Shown here: positions 51,620 to 61,103 of the stretch, in pieces
Layout: each line of letters begins with the position of its first letter
How positions within the stretch are numbered: the stretch's first letter is position 1
Assembly: GCA_026129095.1 (NCBI GenBank)
Contig: JAHCIT010000002.1
Coordinates: 310,001 to 374,000 of the forward strand
Direction: 5' to 3'
DNA: 64,000 nucleotides
From: Deltaproteobacteria bacterium
GTDB taxonomy: Bacteria > JAGRBM01 > JAHCIT01
Notes under the pieces: model-generated
Seen by the model: only the letters and a program-made list of their open reading frames with translations
Database searches by the model: none
Told to the model about the DNA's origin: nothing
Translations under genes and position numbers: made by a program

Positions 51620-54436
51620 ATGAAGGGCCTCAAGACCGCAGCGGAACTGAAACAGGAGTGGCAACGCCAGCTCCGCTGGGTAGCGCCGTTTTTCGTCCGC
51701 ACCAACGAGGCGGTTTCACTGCCCTTGCGGGCTTGGGGCCTGTGCGTCATGGCGGCCACAATCGCCGTCGGATTCCTGTACCTTCTCGTATACCTGTCGG
51801 TTTCCGAGCGGTTTGATGTCTACCTGAGCACCATCAACCGGACCGGCCTGTACGGCATGGGCGCCTTTTCGGCCATCACCACGACACTGCTCCTGCTTGT
51901 CGTCAACTACCAGTGGCTGCTCCGCCACAATACACGGCTCACAGAACTGGTCCGGCGCCGCCAGACGCCATCAACCGAGCTGGTTCACCAGGCGATCGAC
52001 GAACTGTCCCGGTTCCCCATTACCGAAACCCTGATTTCCCTCTTTGTCTGGTTTTTTGCCGCCGGCCTCTGGTACCTGGGCTTCAGCCACTTCGCGGAAC
52101 TCCCGGCGCCGCTTGTCCGGTTCATCGCCATCGGAGTCGCGTGCGAGGGCCTGCTCCTCGCCCCTTACCAGTATTTCTTCTTCCGGATGATGGTCGCCTA
52201 CGACTACGACAAGATATCCGGCCTGCTGGATGAGCCGTATTACCCCGAAAAGATCCGGCTGGTTACGATGCAGCGCAAGATCGCCGGATCCATCCTTGTC
52301 CTGCTGGTGGCATCACTGGTCGCGTTCTTCTTCACTACCCGGTACCTGAGCATCTGGAACCTCCAGGGCCGAACCGTGGAAGTCGGCCGCGACCTCCTGA
52401 CGGCATCGGCATTCAGTGTCTCGGGCACGCTGGGCGAATCCGGACTGTTTGCCGGAATGGACTATGACACGTTCCGCATTGACGAGGCCCGCCGGCTCAT
52501 TGACACGATGGACCGGGCCACCAACCAGCCGCTGTTTCTCGTCGACCGGAACGGCAGCTTCCTGTTCGGCGATCCACGGCGCCTTCCGCGCGGCCTCAGC
52601 CAGAAAATGACGGCCGTGCTCAAGGCGGACGAAAACCTCGAAACCCGGCCCGGCGACTGGATCGAGGACCGCCAGACGCTCGACATGCTCGTCGCCGTCC
52701 GTGTCCGCGACCTCAAAACGGACAACTGGACCGGTCATTATGTGGTCACTTTTTACCTGTTCGATGATATTGAGCGAAGCCTCGACCGGACAGCCTGGAT
52801 AGCGCTGTTCGTCATCGTAGTCATGGTCATCGTGGGACTGCAGGTGTCGCTGCTTGGCGCAACCGATTTCACGACGCCGGTGGGCCGGATGAATGACATC
52901 GCCGCAAGCGTTGCCGACGGCGATCTCACCCGCGAGCTTCAGGTGCTCTCCGAAGACGAGATCGGCAGCCTGGGCAAGAGCTTCTCCAGCATGCTGGGCA
53001 CTATCCAGCACACGCTCCGGCGTGTCGGGCGTTCGGCCGACGAGGTTGACCAGGTGATCGGCCAGATCAGCGCAGTCGCCGACCGGGTCTCAAAGGGCGG
53101 GTCGAGCCAGATCGTCAGTGTCCGGGAAGCCTCGCAGCACCTGGACCTGCTCCACAACTCGATCCGGTCGATCGGCGAGAACGTGTCGGTACTCAACGAA
53201 TCGGCCGAGGAAAGCTCCAGCTCGGTCAGCCAGATGTCCCTCCAGGTGACGACCATCAACCAGAACGTCGTGAAACTTTCCGAGTCGGTCGAGGAAACGA
53301 GCACCGCCATCGAGGAGATGCTCAGGTCCATCGAACAGGTCGGCGGGTCGGTAGGACGCCTGAAGGGTATCTCGTCCGATTCGACCAATGCGCTGGAAAA
53401 ACTGAACGGCCTTATCTCCAAGGTGGAAGCAAATGCCAAGTCCACGGATGAACTGGCCCGCCAGACAGCCCGCCATGCCAGGACCGGCACCAAGTCGGTA
53501 GACGACATGATCGCCGGCATCGAGACGATCCGCACATCCTTTACGCAGATGCAGCACGTCATCGAGTCGCTGCACGAATCGGCAAGCGACATCGGCAACA
53601 TTCTGGGCGTCATCCGCGACATCGCCGACCGGACGAACCTGCTCTCCCTGAACGCCTCGATCATCGCCGCCCAGGCCGGCGAGCACGGCAAGGGCTTCTC
53701 CGTAGTGGCAAACGAAATCCTGTCGCTCGCTAACTCGACGGCAACCAATACCCGCGACATCGAGCGGCGGATCGAAACCCTCCAGAGCGAGTCGCAGAAG
53801 GCGATCAAGGCGGTCGAACAGGGTTCAGAGGCTATCGGCCGGGGCCTGTCGCTTTCGCATGACGCAGGTGCCGCGCTCAAGGAGATCGCCGCCTCGGCCG
53901 AGCAGTCGGCGGCCATGGTCAAGCTGATCGTCACCACCACCAACGAGCAGTCGGCCGAGGCCAGCAACGTGAGCCGGGCGTTCGACGAAGTGGCCGCGAT
54001 GGTGAGCCAGATTTCACGCGCCACGCAGGAGCAGACGCACGGAACCGGCCGGATATCGAACGCCACGGTCGAGATGCGCGATGTGGCTTCTGCCGTGTCG
54101 GCCCTGCTCGGCGAGCACCGGCACCATTCGGCCCAGATCGTCGGCGCGATGAAAAACATCACCGAGATGATCCACTACATCAGCGAGGCACAGAACCAGG
54201 AAACCGCCACCTGCGATGAAGTCCAGAAACTCGTGACCGAAATCGTCCGGGTGTCGGAAATCTATGCCGGCGAAGCCAGCACGCTGAATGAGTCCATCCT
54301 GACACTCCAGAAACTGTCCAATACCCTGCGCGAGGAACTCAGCCGGTTCGTCCTGAGTCCTGGCGGAAATGGTGCGGCAGCTCCGGCGTCAGGCCCCGGC
54401 GAGCCGCCCCGCCCCGGAACCCCGGCCATTCACTAG
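51620..54436 (+). CDS. Methyl-accepting chemotaxis-type receptor with six-helix membrane domain
   Basis: The 938-residue protein has about five membrane helices in its first 260 residues, a periplasmic or extracellular segment of about 130, a last helix ([17 protein letters not shown], near 395), then HAMP and a long coiled-coil MCP signalling domain. The hairpin tip reads [21 protein letters not shown] (near 672-692), where the standard form has NAAIEAARAGE. The Glu and Arg that touch CheA and CheW partners are thus Ile/Ala-type and Gln. No che genes lie in the window. It may signal to a distinct partner. The zinc-ribbon gene is just upstream. Confidence 0.9.
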   Translation: MKGLKTAAELKQEWQRQLRWVAPFFVRTNEAVSLPLRAWGLCVMAATIAVGFLYLLVYLSVSERFDVYLSTINRTGLYGMGAFSAITTTLLLLVVNYQWLLRHNTRLTELVRRRQTPSTELVHQAIDELSRFPITETLISLFVWFFAAGLWYLGFSHFAELPAPLVRFIAIGVACEGLLLAPYQYFFFRMMVAYDYDKISGLLDEPYYPEKIRLVTMQRKIAGSILVLLVASLVAFFFTTRYLSIWNLQGRTVEVGRDLLTASAFSVSGTLGESGLFAGMDYDTFRIDEARRLIDTMDRATNQPLFLVDRNGSFLFGDPRRLPRGLSQKMTAVLKADENLETRPGDWIEDRQTLDMLVAVRVRDLKTDNWTGHYVVTFYLFDDIERSLDRTAWIALFVIVVMVIVGLQVSLLGATDFTTPVGRMNDIAASVADGDLTRELQVLSEDEIGSLGKSFSSMLGTIQHTLRRVGRSADEVDQVIGQISAVADRVSKGGSSQIVSVREASQHLDLLHNSIRSIGENVSVLNESAEESSSSVSQMSLQVTTINQNVVKLSESVEETSTAIEEMLRSIEQVGGSVGRLKGISSDSTNALEKLNGLISKVEANAKSTDELARQTARHARTGTKSVDDMIAGIETIRTSFTQMQHVIESLHESASDIGNILGVIRDIADRTNLLSLNASIIAAQAGEHGKGFSVVANEILSLANSTATNTRDIERRIETLQSESQKAIKAVEQGSEAIGRGLSLSHDAGAALKEIAASAEQSAAMVKLIVTTTNEQSAEASNVSRAFDEVAAMVSQISRATQEQTHGTGRISNATVEMRDVASAVSALLGEHRHHSAQIVGAMKNITEMIHYISEAQNQETATCDEVQKLVTEIVRVSEIYAGEASTLNESILTLQKLSNTLREELSRFVLSPGGNGAAAPASGPGEPPRPGTPAIH

Positions 54437-54561
54437 CAGACGCCGCTTTCCCCCTCTTTATTACCCGGCCCGATACAGTTAGGTTTCAGCCTCGTGTTTC
54501 TGCGGGCCGCCGGCCAGTAACTGGCGGCCGCCCCATCAAAAAACGCTCCGGGGGACCAACC

Positions 54562-55713
54562 ATGAGCAAGCGAAAACTGGCTCTGCCGCTCATTTGCACA
54601 GGCCTGGTGCTGGCCTTCCAGCCGGGTTGCCAGAAAGGCGGCCAGCAAGAACCGGCGACGATCCGGATCGGCGAATATGCCTCGCTGACCGGAGCCACAG
54701 CGACCTTCGGGATCTCCTCCAGCCGGGGCAGCCGGATGGCCACCGAGGAGTGGAACGCCCGGGGCGGTCTCCTGGGCAAGAAGATCGAGCTCATCACCCT
54801 GGATAACCAGTCCAAGCCCGAAGAGGCCCGTCTCACTGCGCTCCGGCTCATTAACGAAAGCAAGGTCATTGCCCTGCTCGGAGAGGTGGCCTCATCCCGT
54901 TCCCTCGCCGTGGCCCCCGAGGCCCAGCGTTACCGGGTGCCGATGGTCTCGCCCGCTTCCACCAACCCTGCCGTGACCGAAACCGGGGACTACGTTTTCC
55001 GCGCCTGCTTCATCGATCCCTTCCAGGGATCGGCTATGGCCAAGTTCGCCTACGAGGATCTCGGCCTGCGGAAAGCGGCCGTGCTGTTCGATGTCCGCAA
55101 CGACTACTCCGTCGGGCTGAAGACGTTTTTCATGCAGAAGTTCAGGGAACTGGGCGGCCAGATCGTCATTGAAACGAGTTATGCCGAGAAGGATATCGAG
55201 TTCCGTGCGCAGCTCACCCAGATCCGCGAAGCAAAGCCCGAATTCGTATTCCTGCCAGGCTACTACAACGAGGTGGGCCTGATTGCGCGGCAGGCGAGAG
55301 AACTCGGCCTCACCGTTCCGATGCTTGGCGGCGACGGGTGGGATTCAACCAAGACGGTGGAAATCGGCGGCGAGGCGGTTGAGGGCTTCTATTTTTCCAA
55401 CCACTACGCTTCCGACGATCCCAGCCCCGCCATCCAGGAGTTCATCTCCCGGTTCAAGGTAAAATACGGCGAGGTCCCTGATGCCATGGCCGTGCTGGGC
55501 TATGACGCTGCCGGAATGCTCTACAGCGCCATCGAGCGGAGCGGCTCCACCGATCCGGCGAAAATCCGCGACGCACTGGCCGCGACGAGGGATTACCCCG
55601 GTATCTCGGGCGTCATCTCGATGGATGAGAAGCGGAATGCGCGCAAGCCGCTCATCGTTCTCCAGATCAGGGGCGGAAAATTCGTCTACCATAAATCGGT
55701 CAGTCCGGACTGA
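54562..55713 (+). CDS. Branched-chain amino acid ABC transporter substrate-binding lipoprotein
   Basis: The 383-residue protein is a LivJ-like type I periplasmic binding protein. It has a lipoprotein signal with FQPGC, then IRIGEYASLTGATATFG, the usual first strand, WNARGGLLGKKIEL, and VSPASTNPAVT for ligand contact. A Gram-negative binding protein of this class is usually soluble, so the lipid anchor is notable but seen elsewhere. It starts the five-gene liv operon. Ligand may be an amino acid or another small carboxylate; the sequence does not fix it. Confidence 0.93.
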   Translation: MSKRKLALPLICTGLVLAFQPGCQKGGQQEPATIRIGEYASLTGATATFGISSSRGSRMATEEWNARGGLLGKKIELITLDNQSKPEEARLTALRLINESKVIALLGEVASSRSLAVAPEAQRYRVPMVSPASTNPAVTETGDYVFRACFIDPFQGSAMAKFAYEDLGLRKAAVLFDVRNDYSVGLKTFFMQKFRELGGQIVIETSYAEKDIEFRAQLTQIREAKPEFVFLPGYYNEVGLIARQARELGLTVPMLGGDGWDSTKTVEIGGEAVEGFYFSNHYASDDPSPAIQEFISRFKVKYGEVPDAMAVLGYDAAGMLYSAIERSGSTDPAKIRDALAATRDYPGISGVISMDEKRNARKPLIVLQIRGGKFVYHKSVSPD

Positions 55714-55730
55714 TTCTCCGGCGGGGGCGA

Positions 55731-56639
55731 ATGGAACTTTTTCTTCAGCAGCTCGTCAACGGCCTCGCATGGGGAAGCATCTATGTCCTGCTCGCGCTGG
55801 GCTACACGATGGTCTACGGCGTACTGAAGCTGATCAATTTCGCCCACGGCGAGGTATTCATGGCCGGCGCCATGACGGCCTTTTACGTGCATGCCTCACG
55901 GCCTGAACTGATGGCGGCCTGGTCACCCTTCACGGTCATGGCCGTCCTGTTTCTTGCCTCTGCCCTTGTCTGCGCGCTGCTGGCGCTTCTTATCGAACGG
56001 ATCGCCTACCGGCCCCTCCGCTCGGCTCCCCGGCTCTCGGCCCTGATCACCGCCATCGGTGTCTCGCTGCTGCTCCAGAACGCCGGCCAGATGGTGTTCG
56101 GTGCGAACCCCAAGGTGTTTCCCACGATGATCGAATCGAGGCCGCTCCTGACGATGGGAACTGTCGTCGTTTCGAATCTGCAGGCCATCGTCATCCTCAC
56201 CGGCCTCATTCTGGTCGCGGCACTGGAGCTGTTCATCCACCGGACCCGCCTCGGGCGGGCCATCCGGGCCACCTCGTTCAACCCGAAGGCCGCAAGCCTC
56301 ATGGGAATAGACGTGGACCGGGTGATCGCCGCGACCTTCGTGATCGGGGCGGTGATGGCCGCCGCCGCCAGCATCCTCTATGGAATGTTCCTGCCGAAGA
56401 TCGATCCGCTCATGGGGCTCATGCCCGGCCTGAAGAGCTTCGTGGCGGCCGTTCTGGGCGGAATCGGGTCGCTCCCCGGCGCGGCACTGGGCGGCCTCAT
56501 CATGGGGCTGGCCGAGACTTTCGTCACTGGTTACATATCGTCCAATCTGCGCGACGCCATCGCGTTCGTGCTTCTGATATTCATACTGATTTACCGGCCG
56601 GGCGGAATCCTTGGAAACGAACAGCCTGAAAAGGTTTGA
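55731..56639 (+). CDS. livH: Branched-chain amino acid ABC transporter permease LivH
   Basis: The 302-residue inner-membrane protein has about eight helices and the LivH landmarks: NGLAWGSIYVLLALGYTMVYG at the start and LIERIAYRPLR. FRPRxxGxxxRA is seen as RTRLGRAIRAT, and the EAA-like coupling region appears as LKSFVAAVLGGIGSLPGAAL. It forms the channel with LivM. It starts 18 bases after the binding-protein gene. Confidence 0.94.
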   Translation: MELFLQQLVNGLAWGSIYVLLALGYTMVYGVLKLINFAHGEVFMAGAMTAFYVHASRPELMAAWSPFTVMAVLFLASALVCALLALLIERIAYRPLRSAPRLSALITAIGVSLLLQNAGQMVFGANPKVFPTMIESRPLLTMGTVVVSNLQAIVILTGLILVAALELFIHRTRLGRAIRATSFNPKAASLMGIDVDRVIAATFVIGAVMAAAASILYGMFLPKIDPLMGLMPGLKSFVAAVLGGIGSLPGAALGGLIMGLAETFVTGYISSNLRDAIAFVLLIFILIYRPGGILGNEQPEKV

Positions 56640-57639
56640 TCCGGCGAGCGGGCTCGCCCTGGCAGTCCTGCTGGCGGCGCTGTTTGCCGCCGACCGCTAT
56701 CTGCTGGACGGGCTCTCGCCCTATGTCCGGCTTCTCATTGTCACGTCGGCGATCAATGCACTCTTGGCGGCATCACTGAACCTGGTCAATGGCGTCACCG
56801 GACTGTTTTCCATCGGACACGCAGGTTTCATGGCCTGCGGCGCATTCCTTACCGCCGGCACTCTCGCCCATTTCGGCCGGGACGGTGTGCTGCCTGTACT
56901 GTGGGATATGGCGGGAGGACTCGGGGCGACGCTCGTGTACACGGGTATTCTCGCCGCCGGAGGCCTGCTCGCCGTGGTGGCCAGCCTCATCGTCGGCGTA
57001 CCGACCTTGAGGCTCCGGGGTGACTACCTCGCCATTGCCACCCTGGGCTTTGGGGAGATCATCCGGGTTCTGATCGTCAACACCGAGAAGCTCGGCGGTG
57101 CGCGCGGGCTGTCGGTACCAGTCCGGTACCTGGTGGACGACCGTCTGTTTCCGGTGCTGTCGGTGACGATTCTCGGTATCATATTCCTCTACCGGCTGGT
57201 CCATTCGAACCGTGGACTTTCGTACTTCACGGTCCGCGAGGATGAAGTGGCCGCCCGAAGCATCGGCATTTCCACCACCCGGACGCGGATCGAGGCATTC
57301 GTGATTGGAAGCTTCTTCGCCGGTGTCGCTGGCGCCATGATGGGTTTTACCCAGACGCTGGTGCATCCCGACTCGTTCCAGTTCCTGAGAAGCATCGAGA
57401 TCGTCGTGATGGTCGTACTGGGAGGCCTCGGATCCTTTACCGGCGCCGTTTCGGCCGCCGTGCTGCTGACGCTTCTTCTGGAGGGCCTCCGGAGCACTCC
57501 ACTCCAGGCTCCGGAGTGGCGGCTCATCATCTACGCCCTCTTGCTCATCGTTATGATGCTGTTCCGGCCGCAGGGGCTTCTGGGACGATGGGAAATCACC
57601 AGCTGGTGGCGCAGCCGCAGGCAGGGAGGCGCTTCATGA
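56611..57639 (+). CDS. livM: Branched-chain amino acid ABC transporter permease LivM
   Basis: The 342-residue protein starts at a TTG at 56611 inside the end of livH (29-base overlap), with GGCGGAA upstream; no better start was found. It has helices throughout, GDYLAIATLGFGEI, and AARSIGISTTRTRIEAFVIGSFFAGVAGAM, typical of LivM permeases. Its stop overlaps the livG start (ATGA). Confidence 0.93.
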   Translation: METNSLKRFDPASGLALAVLLAALFAADRYLLDGLSPYVRLLIVTSAINALLAASLNLVNGVTGLFSIGHAGFMACGAFLTAGTLAHFGRDGVLPVLWDMAGGLGATLVYTGILAAGGLLAVVASLIVGVPTLRLRGDYLAIATLGFGEIIRVLIVNTEKLGGARGLSVPVRYLVDDRLFPVLSVTILGIIFLYRLVHSNRGLSYFTVREDEVAARSIGISTTRTRIEAFVIGSFFAGVAGAMMGFTQTLVHPDSFQFLRSIEIVVMVVLGGLGSFTGAVSAAVLLTLLLEGLRSTPLQAPEWRLIIYALLLIVMMLFRPQGLLGRWEITSWWRSRRQGGAS

Positions 57640-58451
57640 GCCTGCTGGAGCTGTCGGGTGCCGGGATCCGGTTCGGCGGCATCCGGGCCGTCTCGTCCCT
57701 CGACCTTGCCGTTGAAACCGATTCACTGGCCGCCCTGATCGGACCCAATGGCGCCGGAAAAACGACAGCCTTCAACCTCATCACCGGCATTTACGAGCCA
57801 ACCGAGGGCGGCATCCGCTTCGACGCCAAACCGCTCAAGGGACTGGATCCTTCCGCACGCGCACGGCTCGGCATCGCCCGCACGTTCCAGAACATACGCC
57901 TGTTTCGTGATCTCAGCGTGCTGGACAACATCCGCGCCGCGTATGTTCCGGCTCTGGGGTACGGGCTACTGGGGGCCATCCGGCGTGGCCGCCATTTCCA
58001 CGCCGAGGAAGGCGAGTTCCGCAAACGGGCGGAACTGGTGCTGGAGGAAACCGGCCTCGCACCGTGGGCACATTCCGCCGCCGGGAGTTTGCCCTATGGC
58101 CAGCAGCGACGGCTCGAGCTGGCCAGGGCTCTGGCGACCGGTCCAAGACTTCTTCTGCTCGATGAACCGGCCGCCGGCATGAACCCGGCTGAAAAGCAGG
58201 AACTGGCGGCCCTGATCCGGAGGCTCAAGGAGCGCCACAGGCTGACCATCCTGCTCATCGAGCACGACATGCGGTTCGTCATGGGGCTTTCTGAGCATAT
58301 TACGGTCATGGATCATGGCATCAGGATTGCCGATGGCACTCCGGACGATATCCGCGCCAATCCCAAGGTGATCGAGGCTTACCTTGGACCGGACGTGCCG
58401 CCCGCGGAAATGACCGAGGCCCGGCGGGAACTGGGAGAGAAGAGCCTGTGA
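57636..58451 (+). CDS. livG: Branched-chain amino acid ABC transporter ATPase LivG
   Basis: The ATG at 57636 follows GGGAGG and overlaps the livM stop. The 271-residue ATPase has Walker A GPNGAGKTT, the LivG-specific FQNIRLF, ABC signature LPYGQQRRLELARAL, and Walker B LLLLDEPAAGMNP with the usual late GTPDDIRANPKVIEAYLG. It pairs with LivF to drive transport. Confidence 0.95.
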   Translation: MSLLELSGAGIRFGGIRAVSSLDLAVETDSLAALIGPNGAGKTTAFNLITGIYEPTEGGIRFDAKPLKGLDPSARARLGIARTFQNIRLFRDLSVLDNIRAAYVPALGYGLLGAIRRGRHFHAEEGEFRKRAELVLEETGLAPWAHSAAGSLPYGQQRRLELARALATGPRLLLLDEPAAGMNPAEKQELAALIRRLKERHRLTILLIEHDMRFVMGLSEHITVMDHGIRIADGTPDDIRANPKVIEAYLGPDVPPAEMTEARRELGEKSL

Positions 58452-59152
58452 GCCTGCTGGAGATCAGCGGACTTCATGTTTCGTACGGCGCCATCCGGGC
58501 GATCCGGGGAGTGGATTTTTCAGTCGAAGAAGGGTCGATCGTCACCCTGATCGGCGCCAACGGTGCAGGGAAAACGACCCTGCTCTCCGCCATCGCCGGC
58601 CTGCTTAAACCCTCTTCCGGATCAGTCCGGTTCGCGGGTGAGGAGATCACCGGACTCAAGGCACATCAGGCTGTCTCCAGAGGCCTGTCGCTCGTGCCGG
58701 AAGGCCGGGCCATCTTCGCAAACCTCACGGTGCAGGAAAACCTCCAGCTTGGCGCCTACCTGCGGAAGGACGGCATCGCGGACGATATCGGACGGATGCT
58801 CACGCTTTTTCCCGTGCTGAATGAACGGTACAGGCAGAATGCCGGCACGCTTTCGGGCGGCGAGCAGCAGATGCTTGCCATCGCCCGGGCGCTGATGGCC
58901 CGGCCGCGACTGCTGCTGCTGGATGAGCCTTCACTGGGACTTGCGCCGCTCGTCGTTCGGACAATCTTTGAAACGATCCGGGAGATCAGCCGAAGCGGCA
59001 CCACTGTTCTGCTGGTGGAACAGAATGCCCGGATGGCGCTCGAAACCGCCTCGCACGCCCATGTGCTCGAAACAGGGGAGATCGTCCTTTCCGGACCGAG
59101 CAGCGAGCTGGCCTCAAGTGCCCGGGTAAAGGCAGCCTATCTCGGTGACTGA
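58448..59152 (+). CDS. livF: Branched-chain amino acid ABC transporter ATPase LivF
   Basis: The GTG at 58448 overlaps the livG stop (GTGA). The 234-residue protein has Walker A GANGAGKTT, signature LSGGEQQMLAIARAL, and Walker B LLLLDEPSLGLAP, all as in LivF. It closes the liv operon and its end lies three bases from the convergent peptidase gene. Confidence 0.95.
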   Translation: MSLLEISGLHVSYGAIRAIRGVDFSVEEGSIVTLIGANGAGKTTLLSAIAGLLKPSSGSVRFAGEEITGLKAHQAVSRGLSLVPEGRAIFANLTVQENLQLGAYLRKDGIADDIGRMLTLFPVLNERYRQNAGTLSGGEQQMLAIARALMARPRLLLLDEPSLGLAPLVVRTIFETIREISRSGTTVLLVEQNARMALETASHAHVLETGEIVLSGPSSELASSARVKAAYLGD

Positions 59153-59155
59153 GGG

Positions 59156-60598
59156 TTATTCGCTGCCTGCGATGCCCAAATCATGCGGGCAGCGTTTTTC
59201 GAATACCGACTTTCTGCGGGCGAGAACCTTTCCCGCCGCTTTTTCCGCCTCGACCGGCTCGACGGTTTCGAGATAGGCGCGAAACTCCGCCGCGAGATCA
59301 GTCCATGACCCTTCCGGCGGCGGCGCGCCTGGACCGAGACGCCAGAGACGCTCCAGGGTGCCAGGCCCCCTGGACTCGAGCAGCCACTCCACGAACGCCC
59401 CGGCCACCGGATAGGCAGCGGCTGCGCTCTCCCGCCAGAAACCCGCAAACTGGAGAAATTGCTCCAGATCCAGTTGCGGCCGGTTTTCCACAATAACCCG
59501 CGAAAGCGCCGGAAGCCGGTACCCGGCAGGCGGCACAAGCGCCACAGCGGTTCCCTCCAGCAGCGCGATATTCCACGGAAGTCCCAGCACCGGGCCCCAT
59601 CCGGCCGTCACCAGATGAACCAGCTCATGTTCCAGAAGCCGTTCGCCCCGCAGGCCGGCAAGCGACTTTGGCTCTAGGTAGGCCGTGCCGAGCCAGGGTT
59701 TTGTATAGGTCGTCTGGCGGGCGCCGGTGTAGCGGTACCGTTCATCCGCTGACGGGAAGACGAAAAGCTCCACCTGCGGAGCGGTTTCAATCCCGAGCCG
59801 GGGGAGAATATGCCTCATCGCTTCGTCCACGAGACCGGTGATTCGCTCCTGCTCCGGTGTAGAAACCTGCGGATGGAAATAGATCGCCGCCGACTTCGTT
59901 CGCGCTACGGGGGCAAATTCTGTCCTGAGCCGGGCATGGGTAACCCTCGTCCCCGTGAACGGCGCCAGAAGGAACAGCGAGAAGCCCGCCATGGCGGCCA
60001 TGCCGGCAGCCCGTGGCTTTCCGAGTCCGGCCATCCAGAGCGCGAGCCCGGCCAGAAATCCCTCCAGACGGCCCCAGAACAGCGGAGGAATCACATCCAC
60101 CTGTTCGTCGTAAATGGATCCGGGCCACATCCCGAACAGTGGATGGTGGAACCGGACCGGGGCATCCCTGTACAACGTCCAGAGGACATAACTGGAGGCA
60201 GCCGCCACGAGTGACAGCACAAGAAATACGCGCCACTTCACACGTTGCCACCGGCGGGAAAAAAGTCCCGCCCCGGATCCGCATATCGCGGCAGGGACAA
60301 CATGGAGAAAGTAGAAGAGGAATCCCGGCGGCTGGCTGCAGGGCTGCACGGTCCACTGCTCAACCTGCGCCGGAATCAGCGGCACAAGGGCAAAGGCAGA
60401 AGTCCACCAGGCCAGCGGGCGGACGGGAACTCCGGCGGCCATCCCGGCGCCAGCCGAAAAACCAAACACCAGCACTGCAGACAGGATCGCCAGCTCATAG
60501 TGAAAGGCATTGGCAAGCGGGAACTTCCAGACGAGAACTGCAGAAATCAAAAGCAGCGCCGCAGCGGCGAAAAAGAGGCAGCGGGAGGATCTGGTCAT
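59156..60598 (-). CDS. Membrane protein with peptidase-MA-like zinc protease domain
   Basis: The ATG at 60598 gives 480 residues; a longer frame overlaps dut. The first 265 residues hold about seven hydrophobic helices. A soluble domain follows, with H324ELVH328 and, 20 residues on, E348 in LLEGTA. This HExxH...E layout is that of gluzincin zinc proteases of the peptidase MA (PF13485) type. The enzyme would face the periplasm or extracellular side. Such a large membrane module in front of this domain is not one I know. It follows dut by 19 bases on the same strand. Confidence 0.75.
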   Translation of the reverse strand: MTRSSRCLFFAAAALLLISAVLVWKFPLANAFHYELAILSAVLVFGFSAGAGMAAGVPVRPLAWWTSAFALVPLIPAQVEQWTVQPCSQPPGFLFYFLHVVPAAICGSGAGLFSRRWQRVKWRVFLVLSLVAAASSYVLWTLYRDAPVRFHHPLFGMWPGSIYDEQVDVIPPLFWGRLEGFLAGLALWMAGLGKPRAAGMAAMAGFSLFLLAPFTGTRVTHARLRTEFAPVARTKSAAIYFHPQVSTPEQERITGLVDEAMRHILPRLGIETAPQVELFVFPSADERYRYTGARQTTYTKPWLGTAYLEPKSLAGLRGERLLEHELVHLVTAGWGPVLGLPWNIALLEGTAVALVPPAGYRLPALSRVIVENRPQLDLEQFLQFAGFWRESAAAAYPVAGAFVEWLLESRGPGTLERLWRLGPGAPPPEGSWTDLAAEFRAYLETVEPVEAEKAAGKVLARRKSVFEKRCPHDLGIAGSE

Positions 60599-60617
60599 CA
60601 GGCACCATCCCGCCCCG

Positions 60618-61103
60618 TCACCCCTTCGGTCTGGCGCGGGGACGGGATGCTTTCCGCTTCGTGGCCGTCCCGGTCGAACCGAATCCGCCGTGACCGCGCC
60701 GGGTAGCATCCAGCTCGTCCGTTTCCCGGAAACGGGCCTGCGCGACCGGGGCCACCACCATCTGTGCGATACGCATGCCAGGTTCTATCGTGAACGGTTC
60801 CTGTCCCAGGTTGGCGAGAATCACTTTCAGCTCGCCCCGGTAATCGGCATCGATAGTCCCGGGCGAATTGAGACAGGTAATACCGTTCTTGATGGCCAGT
60901 CCGGACCTGGGCCGGACCTGGGCCTCGTACCCGCGAGGAAGTGCGATGGCGAGCCCCGTGGGAACCAGGGCGCGCCGCCCCGGTTCCAGCACGAGCGGGT
61001 TGTCCAGATCAGCGGCGAGGTCGGCGCCGGCCGCGTCCGGAGTGGAATAGACCGGAAGAGCAGCCGTCGGCCGGAGCCGCTTAACGGCGACCGCGACCGC
61101 CAC
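60618..61103 (-). CDS. dut: Deoxyuridine 5'-triphosphate nucleotidohydrolase
   Basis: The likely start is the GTG at 61103, giving 161 residues and overlapping the end of pnp by 23 bases; longer readings would lie wholly inside pnp. All five trimeric dUTPase motifs are visible: [44 protein letters not shown] and [10 protein letters not shown]. It converts dUTP to dUMP, keeping uracil out of DNA. A basic tail of about 15 residues follows motif V. It is downstream of pnp in the same run. Confidence 0.93.
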   Translation of the reverse strand: MAVAVAVKRLRPTAALPVYSTPDAAGADLAADLDNPLVLEPGRRALVPTGLAIALPRGYEAQVRPRSGLAIKNGITCLNSPGTIDADYRGELKVILANLGQEPFTIEPGMRIAQMVVAPVAQARFRETDELDATRRGHGGFGSTGTATKRKASRPRARPKG

